A stretch of DNA of 63,496 bases from Verrucomicrobiia bacterium (GCA_035629175.1 DASPIL010000003.1:1-63496); one strand, 5' to 3'. Positions 1 to 9,760 are shown, counted from the stretch's first letter. Numbers and translations are program-made. Notes: a model not told the origin generated them from the sequence alone.

Positions 1-127
1 ATACGCCAATGAATTCGCTTTCCGCTGGAACACCCGCCATCAAACCGATGGCACCCGCCTGAAAGGGTTTGGCCAGTTGATCGAAAACAAACGGCTCACC
101 TACCGCCAGGTTTCCTGCGTTTGCTAA
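1..127 (+). mobile_element. IS1595-family (ISXO2-like) transposase, C-terminal fragment
   Basis: The frame starting at base 2 is open from the window edge to a TAA at 125-127 and encodes 41 residues. It contains YANEFAFRWN followed by KRLTYRQ, which is the characteristic C-terminal end of the DDE transposases of the IS1595/ISXO2 group (family knowledge). The catalytic core lies outside the window, so I cannot tell whether the element is intact. No terminal inverted repeat was recognised between the stop codon and the next gene. Confidence 0.75.
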
Positions 128-211
128 ATATATAAGCCCGAGCTTCGCTTGTCCCCATTTATTTCAGCTTCCTGCCCGGAATGTTTCAGCTTAAATCGCG
201 CGCACGAATTC

Positions 212-3200
212 ATGAAGATCCTTGCGCTGTTCATTTTGTCAGCCAGCCTTGCCGCCTGCACCGCCGCGGAGTCGCTGGCGCTCCAGGGAGAGTGGCGTTT
301 TGAACTCGATCAAAACGATCGCGGCCTTTCAGAACGCTGGTTCAACCGGGCGCTGCCGGAGCGGATTCAACTTCCGGGAGTGCTTCAGGCCCAGGGTTTC
401 GGTGATGAAATCAACATTCAAACGCCTTGGATCCTCTCCCTTTACGATCGCCTCTGGTACCTCCGCAAAGATTATTGGGCGCACACAAATGCGGGCAGCG
501 TAAAGGTCCCATTCGTTTGTCAGCCGCCACGGCACTATGTCGGCGCCGCCTGGTATCAACGTGAAATTGAAATCCCCGCCGATTGGCAGGGACGCCGCCT
601 GATGCTGCACCTGGAACGTCCCCGCTGGGAATCCCGTGTGTGGATCAATGGACAGATCGCGGGCACGAATAATTCCCTTTGCGCGCCGCATGAGTTCGTC
701 CTCGGAGTGGTGAACGCGCCCCACAGCCTCGTGCAAACGGGAAGGAACATTCTGACTGTGCGCGTCGATAACCGCATGCTGCTTCCGTATCGGCCCGATG
801 CTCATGCGGTTTCCGATTCGTTGAACAGCACGTGGAACGGAATCGTGGGCACGATGGAACTGCAAAGCACCCCTTCGGTATGGATCGACGATCTCCAATT
901 GTTTCCCGATGCCGCGACGGGAACCGTGCGCGTGCGCGTGCAGATTGGCAATGCCACAACCAATACGGAGAAAGTTTTCGTCTCGCTGAACTTCATTCCA
1001 GCAATGGCTTCAAGCGGCGGCAAAGCGACGCTGCGCGAAATGGCGTGCGAACCTGGCATCACAACCTTGGAAGCGCAGGTCCAGAACGCGTATCCGCTGA
1101 AGCTTTGGGATGAATTCGATCCCGCGTTATTCGAGTTCACAGCGTCGATCAGGAAGGCCGAAACAAACGCGAGCGCTTCGCGATTGTTCCATGCCCGCCG
1201 CGTGAAATTCGGATTTCGCGAATTCAAGCGGGACGGCGCGCGCATCGTGGTGAACGGGCGCGAAACACATTTGCGCGGCACACATCACGGCGGCGATTTT
1301 CCGCTCACCGGGTATCCGCCGACAGACATTGAATATTGGCGGAAACTCATTCGCACGTGCCAGGAGTGGGGCCAAAATCACATGCGATTTCATTCCTTCT
1401 GTCCCCCGAAGGCTGCGTTTGAGGCTGCGGATGAACTTGGTTTTTATCTGCAACCCGAGCCGGGAATGTGGAACACGATCGATCCCAACTCGCCCATGGA
1501 ACGCATGCTCTACCTGGAAACGGAAAGAATGCTGAAGGCGTATGGAAATCATCCGTCCTTTGTCATGTTCGCTGCCAGCAACGAACCCAAGGGCCGCTGG
1601 AGGCAGGTCCTGCCGCAATGGGCGGCTCATTTTCGGACGAACGACGCACGCCGCCTCTACACGACAGGCACGGGGTTCACTGATGCCGACGCGCCAGGAC
1701 CGATGGAGATGGTGGATTTTACGACCACCCAGCGCTTCGGGCCGCGCCAGGTGCGTCGCGAAAGCGGATGGTTTGGGCGCGATTATTCAGGCTCGCTGCG
1801 GGGCGTGAATGTGCCTGTCATCGTGCATGAAAACGGACAATGGTGCGCGTACCCGGATTTCCGCGTGATCGAGAAGTTCACGGGTTACATGCGGCCGGGC
1901 AACTTTGAAATCTTTCGCGATTCCGCCGCGGCAAACGGCGTGGTGGAAATGAACCGCCAATTTGCGCACGCATCAGGCCGTTTTCAGCTGGCGTGTTACA
2001 AGGAGGAGATTGAAGCCAACCTCCGCACTCGCGGACTCTCTGGTTTCCAATTGCTCGACCTGCATGATTACGTGGGGCAGGGCACGGCGCTGGTCGGCTT
2101 GCTGGATCCATTCTGGGAGCCCAAAGGATACGCCACTGCTCAGGAATTTCGACGGTTCTGCAGCGAAACAGTTCCGCTCGCCCGTTTGCACAAGCGCGTC
2201 TTCACAAGCGCGGAAAACTTGCAGGCCGAACTTGAACTCGCGCACTTCGGTGCCAACGCCTTGACGAACCAGGATGTGAACTGGAGCATTCGCGATCACA
2301 CCGGCAAACCCGTGGCCTCGGGACGGCTCGATACGAAAACGTTCCCGATTGGCCGCAGCTTGCTAGGCCGAATTTCCGTTGGGCTATCCAACTTCCCCGC
2401 ACCCGCTGCATACCAACTGTCGGTCACTCTGCCCGGTGCACGGACGCAAAACCACACAGTTGCCGATGCGGAGAATGGCTGGAATCTCTGGCTCTACCCC
2501 ACACAGGATCACAATCCTGTTCCTCGCGATGTTCTCGCGACGTCGTCCTGGGCCGAGGCGGAAAAGAAGCTCGAGGCCGGTGGCAAGGTGCTGTTCCTGC
2601 CCCGCAACACCGACCTGGATTGGTCAAGCCCACCGCTCGATGACGTCCCCATTTTTTGGAATCGCCTGATGAATCCCGGCTGGAGCCGAATGCTGGGAAT
2701 TTGGTGCAACACGAATCATCCCGCGCTCGCGCGATTTCCGACCGATTCGCATTGCGACTGGCAGTGGACGCAAATCATGCGCGGCGTTCGGCCCGTTAGT
2801 CTCGCAAAGCTTCCGCGCGACTTGAAACCGATCGTTCAAGCGATCGATGATTGGAATCGCAACTGGAAACTCGGCGCCATCTTTGAATGCAGGGTCGGTT
2901 CGGGCCGCTTGATGGTTTCCGCCTTCGATCTCACCCATGACCTTCCGAATCGTCCTGTCGCGCGGCAGTTGTGCCGTTCGTTGCTCGATTACATGGGGAC
3001 CGATGAATTCAACCCCAAGGTGTCCGTGTCCGCTGCCGCCTTTCGCGGAACGTTGTTCAACACGCGAATCATGCGGCAGGTGGGCGCAAGCGCATCAGGC
3101 GCTGGGAATGTGAACCAGGCGATTGATGGCGATCCGAACACGGCATGGGTGATTGGCGGAACCGGGAGAAACGCTGCCACCAACCGGCATCCGCACACTC

Positions 3201-3568
3201 TGACAATCGAGTTCCCAGAAGTCGTCTCCATGGCCGGCTTCGTCATCATGCCCCGGCAAAACGATCGGGATCACCTTGGCGACGTCCGTGAATTCCGGCT
3301 GGAGACAAGCGACGATGGCCAGCAATGGACTGAGTTGCATCGTGGCGCATTGCCGTCCACGTGGGAACCGCATCGGATCGAGTGGGATCGTGCTGTGAGC
3401 GCGCGGCGTTTGAGGTTTGTGGCGGTGAGCGGATACGGGTCCGATCCCAGTGCTGCGCTGGGCGAATTTGCGATCCTGCGCGAGGGCGAACGGTTTGCAG
3501 ACGATGCCGGCAACATGGAGTTCCGCCGTTCCCGGAGCACGAGCACGGACGTGGATGAAGGAAATTGA
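212..3568 (+). CDS. Glycoside hydrolase family 2-type lipoprotein with C-terminal F5/8 (discoidin) domain
   Basis: A probable exported beta-glycosidase acting on plant or algal polysaccharide; the substrate is not readable. The start at 212 gives a lipoprotein signal with lipobox LAAC at residues 13-16. A frame-consistent upstream start at 149 would bury that signal. A sugar-binding jelly-roll module (GAAWYQREIEIP, then WINGQ) lies near residues 100-220. A TIM-barrel follows with the GH2 acid/base motif NEP (E458) and a probable nucleophile in HENGQW (E540). The C-terminus (about 955-1085) has AIDGDPNTAWV and FRLETSDDGQQW, typical of coagulation factor 5/8 type C carbohydrate-binding domains. 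At 1118 residues it is longer than a minimal GH2 enzyme because of the added domains. It is followed by a GH31 gene on the same strand. Beta-galactosidase, beta-mannosidase or beta-glucuronidase are all possible. Confidence 0.82.
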   Translation: MKILALFILSASLAACTAAESLALQGEWRFELDQNDRGLSERWFNRALPERIQLPGVLQAQGFGDEINIQTPWILSLYDRLWYLRKDYWAHTNAGSVKVPFVCQPPRHYVGAAWYQREIEIPADWQGRRLMLHLERPRWESRVWINGQIAGTNNSLCAPHEFVLGVVNAPHSLVQTGRNILTVRVDNRMLLPYRPDAHAVSDSLNSTWNGIVGTMELQSTPSVWIDDLQLFPDAATGTVRVRVQIGNATTNTEKVFVSLNFIPAMASSGGKATLREMACEPGITTLEAQVQNAYPLKLWDEFDPALFEFTASIRKAETNASASRLFHARRVKFGFREFKRDGARIVVNGRETHLRGTHHGGDFPLTGYPPTDIEYWRKLIRTCQEWGQNHMRFHSFCPPKAAFEAADELGFYLQPEPGMWNTIDPNSPMERMLYLETERMLKAYGNHPSFVMFAASNEPKGRWRQVLPQWAAHFRTNDARRLYTTGTGFTDADAPGPMEMVDFTTTQRFGPRQVRRESGWFGRDYSGSLRGVNVPVIVHENGQWCAYPDFRVIEKFTGYMRPGNFEIFRDSAAANGVVEMNRQFAHASGRFQLACYKEEIEANLRTRGLSGFQLLDLHDYVGQGTALVGLLDPFWEPKGYATAQEFRRFCSETVPLARLHKRVFTSAENLQAELELAHFGANALTNQDVNWSIRDHTGKPVASGRLDTKTFPIGRSLLGRISVGLSNFPAPAAYQLSVTLPGARTQNHTVADAENGWNLWLYPTQDHNPVPRDVLATSSWAEAEKKLEAGGKVLFLPRNTDLDWSSPPLDDVPIFWNRLMNPGWSRMLGIWCNTNHPALARFPTDSHCDWQWTQIMRGVRPVSLAKLPRDLKPIVQAIDDWNRNWKLGAIFECRVGSGRLMVSAFDLTHDLPNRPVARQLCRSLLDYMGTDEFNPKVSVSAAAFRGTLFNTRIMRQVGASASGAGNVNQAIDGDPNTAWVIGGTGRNAATNRHPHTLTIEFPEVVSMAGFVIMPRQNDRDHLGDVREFRLETSDDGQQWTELHRGALPSTWEPHRIEWDRAVSARRLRFVAVSGYGSDPSAALGEFAILREGERFADDAGNMEFRRSRSTSTDVDEGN

Positions 3569-3678
3569 GTGACAACGAAACGAGGAACAAACCATCCCCA
3601 AAACGATGGATGGAGTTCGCGGCGTTTTTCCATGTTCCGTTGACGCAGCGTCGGCTATCGTCCCCGCGCTTTGATTAA

Positions 3679-5763
3679 ATGAAAAATCTGTTTGTTTCTG
3701 TCGTTCTCATCCTGTTGCTCACGCCGGGTTCGCGTCTCCATGCAGCCGAAGACACCAGCGGCTCGGGCTTCGTCCTCCAATCTCAATCGCTCGCCACCGG
3801 GGCGGGCACGATTGCCATCGACCAGTTGTTCTTCGAGACAGAGAACGGCCGCGTTGAAATACCAATTCAACTTGGCGAACTGCGGCGTGGCGCCAATCGC
3901 CGCGTGAAGACTTCGGACGGCCGCGAGGTGCGACTCACCGTTGATCGCCAGCGTGACGCATTCATGATCGAGTTGAATGCCCGGCCGAGTGGAGGGATTC
4001 TGAAGTGGGGTCTTTCGATTGCCGCCGATCCGGCAGAATACTTCACGGGCCTGATGGAACGGGTTGTCGATGGTCCGCAGGCGGCGTCGTGGGCGCCCGG
4101 AATCAAGGAAGCAATGGACCTTCGCGGGCAGAAGATCGACATGATTCTCAAGCCGACCACTTCGGTCTATGCGCCGTATTACATCTCGTCGCGCGGCTAC
4201 GCGACATTCGTGCAGGGCAGCTGGCCAGGGCGTTACGACTTCTGCGCCTCAGACAGCAAACGCGTGAAGCTCACATGGGAAGGGCCGTCATTTGCTATGA
4301 AAGTTTACACAGCGAAGACGCCAGCCGAACTGGTCAAGGCCCACGCGCTGGACGCCGGGCCGCCGTTTCTTCCGCCAAAGTGGATGTTCACGGCCTGGCG
4401 CTGGCGCGATGAGCATGTGCACCGCGACCAATATTACGATGGCACGCCCGTCACGGGTCCCTTTAATTCTGAAATCATGGAGGACGTGCTGCTCATGGAA
4501 GCTTATGGGATCCCTTGCGGCGTGTATTGGGTCGATCGTCCCTGGGGGCCCGGGCGGCTCGGTTACGACGATTTCGAAATTGATGAAAAGCGGTTGCCGA
4601 ACTTTGAACGCCAGGTGAAATGGCTCGAAGGCAGGAACACGAAATCAATGCTCTGGATCGGGCCGTTTTTCCAGGGCGACATGGAAACCAACGCGCTCAA
4701 GCTTGGCTATAACCTCGCAGGCCAGCGGCCGCATCGGAACAATTACCCGATGGTCGATTTCACAAATCCACGCGCTAAGAAATACTGGCAGGAGGGCGTG
4801 GCGAACCTGCTCGAGATGGGAGTTGCCGGATTTAAATTGGACCGGGCTGAGGAAGACATTCCGGAATCGGGACCATTCAAGGTCTTTGATGGACGATCGA
4901 TTCGTGAAAATCGGAATGCGTATCCCGCGATGTATGTGAAGGCCACGTACGAAATCGCGAAGAAACATCGAGGTGGCAACGATTTCCTTTGCATGCCGCG
5001 AGCGGCTTACACGGGAAGTTCGCGATACGGTGTGTTCTGGGGCGGCGATGTCGGCGGAACGCAGGAAGGGTTGCGGGCTTCGATCATCGCAATGCAACGC
5101 TCTGCCGTCATGGGATATCCGAATTGGGGCGCCGACACATGCGGATACAATCAGCAGTTGATGGAGACCGAGGTGTGCGGCCGCTGGCTTGCGTTCAGCT
5201 GTTTCAATCCGATCATGGAAGTTGGCCCGACCCGCAATCGCGCCTTTTGGAACTTTCACAATCCTCCGCGTTACGACGCCGAGCTTATCGCAATCTGGCG
5301 TCTGTATGCGCGCCTGCATACGCGCCTGATCGACTACGGATATGCCGCGGCGAAGGAAGCCACGAAAACCGGAATGCCAATTGTCCGCCCCTTGTTTCTC
5401 GTGGATCCGCAGGCGCCGGAGGCGTGGGCCAATTGGTGGACCTTTCAATACGGCCCCGACATCCTTGTGTCCGCAATCTGGCAAAAAGGACAGCGTGCAG
5501 TGGAGGTTTACCTGCCTGCCGGACAGAAATGGCAGGACGCGTGGAACCCCGGCAAAGCTTACGATGGCGGGCAAACGATTACGGTGCCGGCTGAATTGCA
5601 TCAGATTCCGATCTTCACCCGTGCTGGGTCAAAAGTGGATCTGGGCGACCTGCATCAAGAATGGCGCGATGCTGAGGCGGTTGCCAGCACGCGCCCTGAC
5701 CTGAAGAAATTGGATGCCCAATTGCGCGCGTGGTACGAACGCACATATTCCCAGTCGAATTGA
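3679..5763 (+). CDS. Exported glycoside hydrolase family 31 protein
   Basis: A secreted retaining alpha-glycosidase (alpha-glucosidase, alpha-xylosidase or relative). Residues 1-23 are a Sec signal peptide ending near LHAAED. The GH31 barrel contains GVYWVDRPWGPG, then GFKLDRAEED with the probable nucleophile D388, and FWGGDVGGTQEGLRASI with D457 in the acid/base region. The block RNRAFWNFHNPPRYD and a beta-sandwich C-terminal domain follow. The nucleophile context KLDRAEE differs from the classical WxDMNE, so substrate should not be assigned from the family name; sulfoquinovosidase-like activity is possible but not supported. It lies 110 bp after the GH2 gene, and the pair probably processes one glycan. 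Confidence 0.85.
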   Translation: MKNLFVSVVLILLLTPGSRLHAAEDTSGSGFVLQSQSLATGAGTIAIDQLFFETENGRVEIPIQLGELRRGANRRVKTSDGREVRLTVDRQRDAFMIELNARPSGGILKWGLSIAADPAEYFTGLMERVVDGPQAASWAPGIKEAMDLRGQKIDMILKPTTSVYAPYYISSRGYATFVQGSWPGRYDFCASDSKRVKLTWEGPSFAMKVYTAKTPAELVKAHALDAGPPFLPPKWMFTAWRWRDEHVHRDQYYDGTPVTGPFNSEIMEDVLLMEAYGIPCGVYWVDRPWGPGRLGYDDFEIDEKRLPNFERQVKWLEGRNTKSMLWIGPFFQGDMETNALKLGYNLAGQRPHRNNYPMVDFTNPRAKKYWQEGVANLLEMGVAGFKLDRAEEDIPESGPFKVFDGRSIRENRNAYPAMYVKATYEIAKKHRGGNDFLCMPRAAYTGSSRYGVFWGGDVGGTQEGLRASIIAMQRSAVMGYPNWGADTCGYNQQLMETEVCGRWLAFSCFNPIMEVGPTRNRAFWNFHNPPRYDAELIAIWRLYARLHTRLIDYGYAAAKEATKTGMPIVRPLFLVDPQAPEAWANWWTFQYGPDILVSAIWQKGQRAVEVYLPAGQKWQDAWNPGKAYDGGQTITVPAELHQIPIFTRAGSKVDLGDLHQEWRDAEAVASTRPDLKKLDAQLRAWYERTYSQSN

Positions 5764-5892
5764 GGCTCGTAATCTCTCTCTTCGGACCGAGCCGACGAGA
5801 GCCTCTTCGCGATTGGCTGACACTGTAAGAAGCTCGGTCTGGGTTTCATAAGCAGGCATTGACGCGCGGTTCCGGGCTGGCACTATGCGGCC

Positions 5893-7230
5893 ATGACACC
5901 CGAGACAGGAACCGTCAACCTGTTGGTTGTTTGTGTCTCCGGCCCCGATTCCGGAAAGAGGCTTGCCATCACGTCCAAACCCGCAGTCGTCGGCCGGGCC
6001 GCCGCATGTGAACTCGCCAGTGACGATCCCGATGTCGCCGAGCGGCATGTGACTCTTCACGAAGAAGCCGGCAAGCCCGCCTTTGCCGCGATCGCTGGAT
6101 GCGCTGTTTTTCTGGATGGCCAATCCAGGCAGCAGGGATTGCTCGAACCGCGGCAGCAACTTCGCGTGGGGCGTTCGCTGTGGCAGATGGAATCGGCTCC
6201 CACCGCGCAATTCAGCACGTTGATTGGCGACTTCGGCGACCGCATCACGGATATCGCGGGCGTGGAACGCATTGAAGGTTTTCGTCCTGCCGAGATGTTT
6301 TCGGAGGCATTGCGCAAGCGCACGGATGAAGAGATGGAGCAATATTTTGCCGTGGGCACGCCTTCAACCACGCCTCCGCTGGCAGAGGTGAACACGGGCT
6401 GGCCAAAGCCCTGGCTGTTCCTGAAAACGTTCCTGCTCGCGGCAACCGTTTATCTGGGTTTTCTTTTCATCTACCGGCATTTCGGAAATGCCATCGTCCT
6501 TCCGGGACTCCTGACGTTTGGCGCATTCGTGATTCCATTTTCGCTGCTGATCTTCTTTTTCGAGATCAATGCCGTCCGCAACGTGCCCTTGTACCAGCTG
6601 CTGAAGCTCATGATGCTCGGTGGTGTGTTATCGGTCATCCTGTCGTTGTTTTTGTTCGAATGGACGCGCCTCGACAGCTGGTTGGGCGCCATGAGTGCGG
6701 GACTCGTCGAAGAAGCTGGCAAGGCCGCGGCGCTGCTGCTCGTGATCAACAAACCCAAATACCGCTGGACATTGAACGGGATGCTTTTTGGGGCTGCAGT
6801 CGGAACGGGATTTGCCGCGTTTGAATCGGCGGGCTATGCATACCTGATTGGAGGCGAATACGGCCGCAGCGCCATGCTGAGCAACATCACCACGCGAGGC
6901 ATCCTGAGTATTTTCGGCGGTCACGTCCTCTGGACCGCGCTGGTCGGAGCGGCGCTCTGGCGCGTTCGCGGGACCCGCGCGTTCGAATGGTCGATGTTGA
7001 CCGAGCCGAAGTTCCTGCGGGCATACGCCGTCGCTGCCGGGCTGCACATGATCTGGAACTCTCCTCTTCAACTGCCACTCTATATCAAATACGTCATTCT
7101 CGGGTTTGTGATCTGGATCGCTCTTGTCGCATTCATTCAAAGTGGATTGCGCCAGATACGCACAGCGCAAGCCGAAGCTGCCAGCGGCGACACAACAAAA
7201 ACCCAGATTCCCCAGGCCGCATTGCCCTAG
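5893..7230 (+). CDS. FHA domain fused to PrsW-family intramembrane protease
   Basis: The N-terminus (about 8-105) reads as a forkhead-associated phosphothreonine-binding domain, with VVGRAAACELAS, then ERHVTLHEE and a terminal beta strand at LRVGRSLW. A linker leads to a multi-span membrane region from about residue 175. It carries the PrsW signatures: EEAGK (E273, E274, K277), GFAAFESAGYAY (E311), a conserved histidine in GGHVLW (H344) and HMIWN near the end. PrsW proteases are glutamic-type intramembrane enzymes that cleave membrane anti-sigma factors in Bacillus. Here the FHA module suggests gating by a phosphoprotein. No anti-sigma gene is adjacent. Start chosen at the first ATG because it precedes the FHA fold directly. 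Confidence 0.85.
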   Translation: MTPETGTVNLLVVCVSGPDSGKRLAITSKPAVVGRAAACELASDDPDVAERHVTLHEEAGKPAFAAIAGCAVFLDGQSRQQGLLEPRQQLRVGRSLWQMESAPTAQFSTLIGDFGDRITDIAGVERIEGFRPAEMFSEALRKRTDEEMEQYFAVGTPSTTPPLAEVNTGWPKPWLFLKTFLLAATVYLGFLFIYRHFGNAIVLPGLLTFGAFVIPFSLLIFFFEINAVRNVPLYQLLKLMMLGGVLSVILSLFLFEWTRLDSWLGAMSAGLVEEAGKAAALLLVINKPKYRWTLNGMLFGAAVGTGFAAFESAGYAYLIGGEYGRSAMLSNITTRGILSIFGGHVLWTALVGAALWRVRGTRAFEWSMLTEPKFLRAYAVAAGLHMIWNSPLQLPLYIKYVILGFVIWIALVAFIQSGLRQIRTAQAEAASGDTTKTQIPQAALP

Positions 7231-7295
7231 TTGACGGAGGACTCCCGGAAACACCCCAATGCATTTGCAGGCCGGCCGGGGGATAATGGGCGAGA

Positions 7296-8123
7296 ATGCT
7301 GGTGATCGTTCGGAAAACGTGGTGGGTCGTGTGCCTCTGCTTCAGCCTGCACCAGTCGGTTGCGGGTGAAACCACTTCCTCGACCAATCTCCCTCCGTTA
7401 CAGCGGCTGAATTCCGTCCTCCGCATGTCCGTGGAAACCCGCGACGGTCAGAACGTTGGCAGCGTCAGAAACATTGTTCTGGATGTCGATCGCGGAATTG
7501 TCGGCTGCGTTCTCGTCGGGCCCGACGGTTTGCTTAAGGGCCGAAAAGTGCGTCCCGTTCCGCCGCATCTGATTTCCACATCTACCGCCAAGCGCGGTGT
7601 GGCAGGGTTGAATATCATGCCGCGCGATTGGAACAGCGCGCCCGTGATCAACGCAAGCGCCCTGAACACCCCTGCAACCGCGGCCACCCTCGCTGATTTG
7701 CCGCGACGTTTCGATGCCATTTCCAAGCCTTCGGAAGGAAGCCAGCCGGCAATGCAAACGCTGGCGGCCACGGGGCGCCCTGCAAAAAGCCCGCCCCAGG
7801 GCAGGCTGATGCTCGTAACAGATCTCATTGGTGAATCGGTCTACGGAACCGATCAGAACAAGCTCGGCGAGGTGATCGATGTTCTTGCAGCGCTCGATGG
7901 GGAAAAATCGTGTTTCCTGCTGCTGTCACCTGGAAAGCGTTTCAAGTCGAATGAACACGCCTACGCAATTCCGCTGGGCCGAATCGCGATCGACGAATCC
8001 GGGCGATTGCAGCTCGACGCGGAGCCCGCTCAACTCTCGTCGGCCCGCCATTTCGATCCCACCGTGTGGCGAACCGGCGGGGTGCGAAAGAATGAGATTC
8101 TGCAATATCCTCGGACGAATTAA
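7296..8123 (+). CDS. Exported protein with two PRC-barrel domains
   Basis: An N-terminal hydrophobic stretch with a cleavage-like VAG-E (about residues 1-24) suggests export. Two PRC-barrel folds follow. The first is near residues 40-95 (SVETRDGQNVGSVRNIVLD) and the second near 165-225 (LIGESVYGTDQNKLGEVIDV), separated by an alanine/threonine-rich linker. PRC barrels are small beta folds found in photosynthetic reaction-centre H subunits and RimM; stand-alone exported double-barrel proteins have no firm function. It converges on the glcD gene, whose stop lies 23 bp away. Confidence 0.75.
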   Translation: MLVIVRKTWWVVCLCFSLHQSVAGETTSSTNLPPLQRLNSVLRMSVETRDGQNVGSVRNIVLDVDRGIVGCVLVGPDGLLKGRKVRPVPPHLISTSTAKRGVAGLNIMPRDWNSAPVINASALNTPATAATLADLPRRFDAISKPSEGSQPAMQTLAATGRPAKSPPQGRLMLVTDLIGESVYGTDQNKLGEVIDVLAALDGEKSCFLLLSPGKRFKSNEHAYAIPLGRIAIDESGRLQLDAEPAQLSSARHFDPTVWRTGGVRKNEILQYPRTN

Positions 8124-8146
8124 ATGAGCAGCCGCTTTCGCGATGC

Positions 8147-9526
8147 TCAAAGAAATTTCCCCGGATTCAGGATGCCTTTCGGATCCAAGGCGTTCTTCAC
8201 CCGATGATGCAAATCGCGCAACTCGGGCGACGCAGCGAGCGGCCACCAGCGCGCCTTGGCCAGGCCAATTCCATGCTCACCCGTGATCGATCCGCCCCAT
8301 GCAATCACCTGCTGAAATAATTCGTCCAATGCCGCTTCGGCGCGTTCCTTCGCTTCAGGCTGCGTGTAATCCACCATGACGTTCGTGTGAATGTTCCCGT
8401 CGCCGGCATGACCGAAACACGCGATCGGGAATTGGTGCCGCGCCTGCAGGCCCGCGGCAAATCGAAACAAGTCTTCAAGCCGGCCGCGCGGCACCACGAT
8501 GTCCTCATTCAGCTTCGTCAACCCCGTGTCGCGCAACGCGTAGGAGAACTCGCGCCGAATCTGCCATACTTCCTCGCATTCGCGATTTCCGAGCCCGCGC
8601 TCGACAAACAACGGTTGCTGCTTGCGAACAATCATTTCCAGGTCACGAATCTCACCCCGCACCGATCTCATCTGGCCGTCGAGTTCGACGATGAGGTGGG
8701 CGCGACAGCCGCGAAGGCGTTCGCTGCCTGTCCGCTTGTATGCGGCGCTCAAGGTGAACTCATCTGCAACCTCGAGTGCGCATGGCAGGAACCCTGACTT
8801 GAAAATCGCGTGCAGCGTCCGAATCGCGCTGCGCATTGACCCGAAACCAACCGCAAGGCACGCGCGATACGGAGGAAGCGGAATAAGCTTGAGCGTCGCC
8901 TCCGTGATGATTCCGAGCATGCCTTCCGAACCGGGAAAAAAGCGCGCGAACTCAAACCCGGTCTTGTTCTTGTGCGTTCGACCGCCGACACGCACAACGG
9001 TTCCATCGGCAAGCACCACTTCAAGTCCCAGAACGTAATCCCGGGTCACACCGTATTTCAGGCAGCGCGGTCCCCCCGCGTTCGTCGCGATGTTGCCTCC
9101 GATGGAACTATCCTTGCGGCTCGCTGGATCAGGCGGGTAATACAATCCCTTTTTTTCCACCGCGGATTGCAGGGCGCTTGTGGTTACGGCGGGTTGGGTG
9201 ACGACCACGAAGTCCGCCGGATTGATCTCGACAATCCGGTTCAGTCGTTCGACCGAAAGCACAATGCCACCGCGCACGGGAACGCAACCGCCCACGTAAC
9301 CATAACCCGCGCCGCGGGGCGTCACAGGGATGCCGTGCTTATTCGCAAATCTGAGGACCCGGGAAACCGATTCTGCATCTTGCGGAATTGCAACCGCGTC
9401 CGGCGTGTGGGCTGCAAACCACTTGTCCCCAGCGTATCGCGCGCGAATCGTCTCCTCCGTCAAAAGTTCGCCAGGGCCAAGACTGCGTTTCAGTTCGGCC
9501 AGTCGCTTCGATTGCAGCGCTGTCAT
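8147..9526 (-). CDS. glcD: FAD-binding (D)-2-hydroxyacid dehydrogenase, GlcD type
   Basis: A flavoprotein of the vanillyl-alcohol-oxidase/GlcD group that oxidises glycolate, D-lactate or another 2-hydroxyacid. The FAD-binding PCMH domain shows TPRGAGYGYVGG, then PDPASRKDSSIGGNIATNAGG and GSEGMLGIITEATLKL. The C-terminal cap has CFGHAGDGNIHTN, ITGEHGIG and the terminal PKGILNPGK, all standard for the family. At 459 residues it has the usual length. It is the last gene of the mlaE-glcD operon and its ATG overlaps the preceding stop by 4 bases. No glcE, glcF or iron-sulfur partner is visible, so the physiological electron acceptor and the substrate are open. Confidence 0.9.
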   Translation of the reverse strand: MTALQSKRLAELKRSLGPGELLTEETIRARYAGDKWFAAHTPDAVAIPQDAESVSRVLRFANKHGIPVTPRGAGYGYVGGCVPVRGGIVLSVERLNRIVEINPADFVVVTQPAVTTSALQSAVEKKGLYYPPDPASRKDSSIGGNIATNAGGPRCLKYGVTRDYVLGLEVVLADGTVVRVGGRTHKNKTGFEFARFFPGSEGMLGIITEATLKLIPLPPYRACLAVGFGSMRSAIRTLHAIFKSGFLPCALEVADEFTLSAAYKRTGSERLRGCRAHLIVELDGQMRSVRGEIRDLEMIVRKQQPLFVERGLGNRECEEVWQIRREFSYALRDTGLTKLNEDIVVPRGRLEDLFRFAAGLQARHQFPIACFGHAGDGNIHTNVMVDYTQPEAKERAEAALDELFQQVIAWGGSITGEHGIGLAKARWWPLAASPELRDLHHRVKNALDPKGILNPGKFL

Positions 9527-9750
9527 TCGCTTGCCGGAACATCAGGCGCCTCGAGAAACTCCTCCGCCTCCGCCGCTTCGGATTCAGGAACCTGCACCTG
9601 AATGCCTCCTGTTGCCTGGGAATACCCTCCGGTCGTCAAAGCAGAAAGCTCGCCCATGACGATCGCATGGAAGCCCGCAGCTTCGAGGCGGCTGCGAACG
9701 AGTTGGGCATCGCTGGGATTGAACAATCGGGTAATGGTGACGAGTGACAT
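9523..9750 (-). CDS. DUF2007 family small protein
   Basis: A 75-residue protein starting at the ATG at 9748-9750. A longer in-frame extension upstream is basic and low-complexity and would run over the end of the next gene. The sequence SLVTITRLFNPSDAQLVRSR, then EAAGFHAIV and a terminal QVQVPESEAAEAEEFL, matches DUF2007, a ferredoxin-like fold annotated as a putative signal-transducing or PII-like small domain. The stop overlaps the glcD start as ATGA, so translation is probably coupled. Function unknown. Confidence 0.75.
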   Translation of the reverse strand: MSLVTITRLFNPSDAQLVRSRLEAAGFHAIVMGELSALTTGGYSQATGGIQVQVPESEAAEAEEFLEAPDVPASE

Positions 9751-9760
9751 ATGCTTTTTA

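Noticed and set aside
4645-5601. 318-codon minus-strand frame
   Set aside because: Antisense to the GH31 gene; no recognisable domain.
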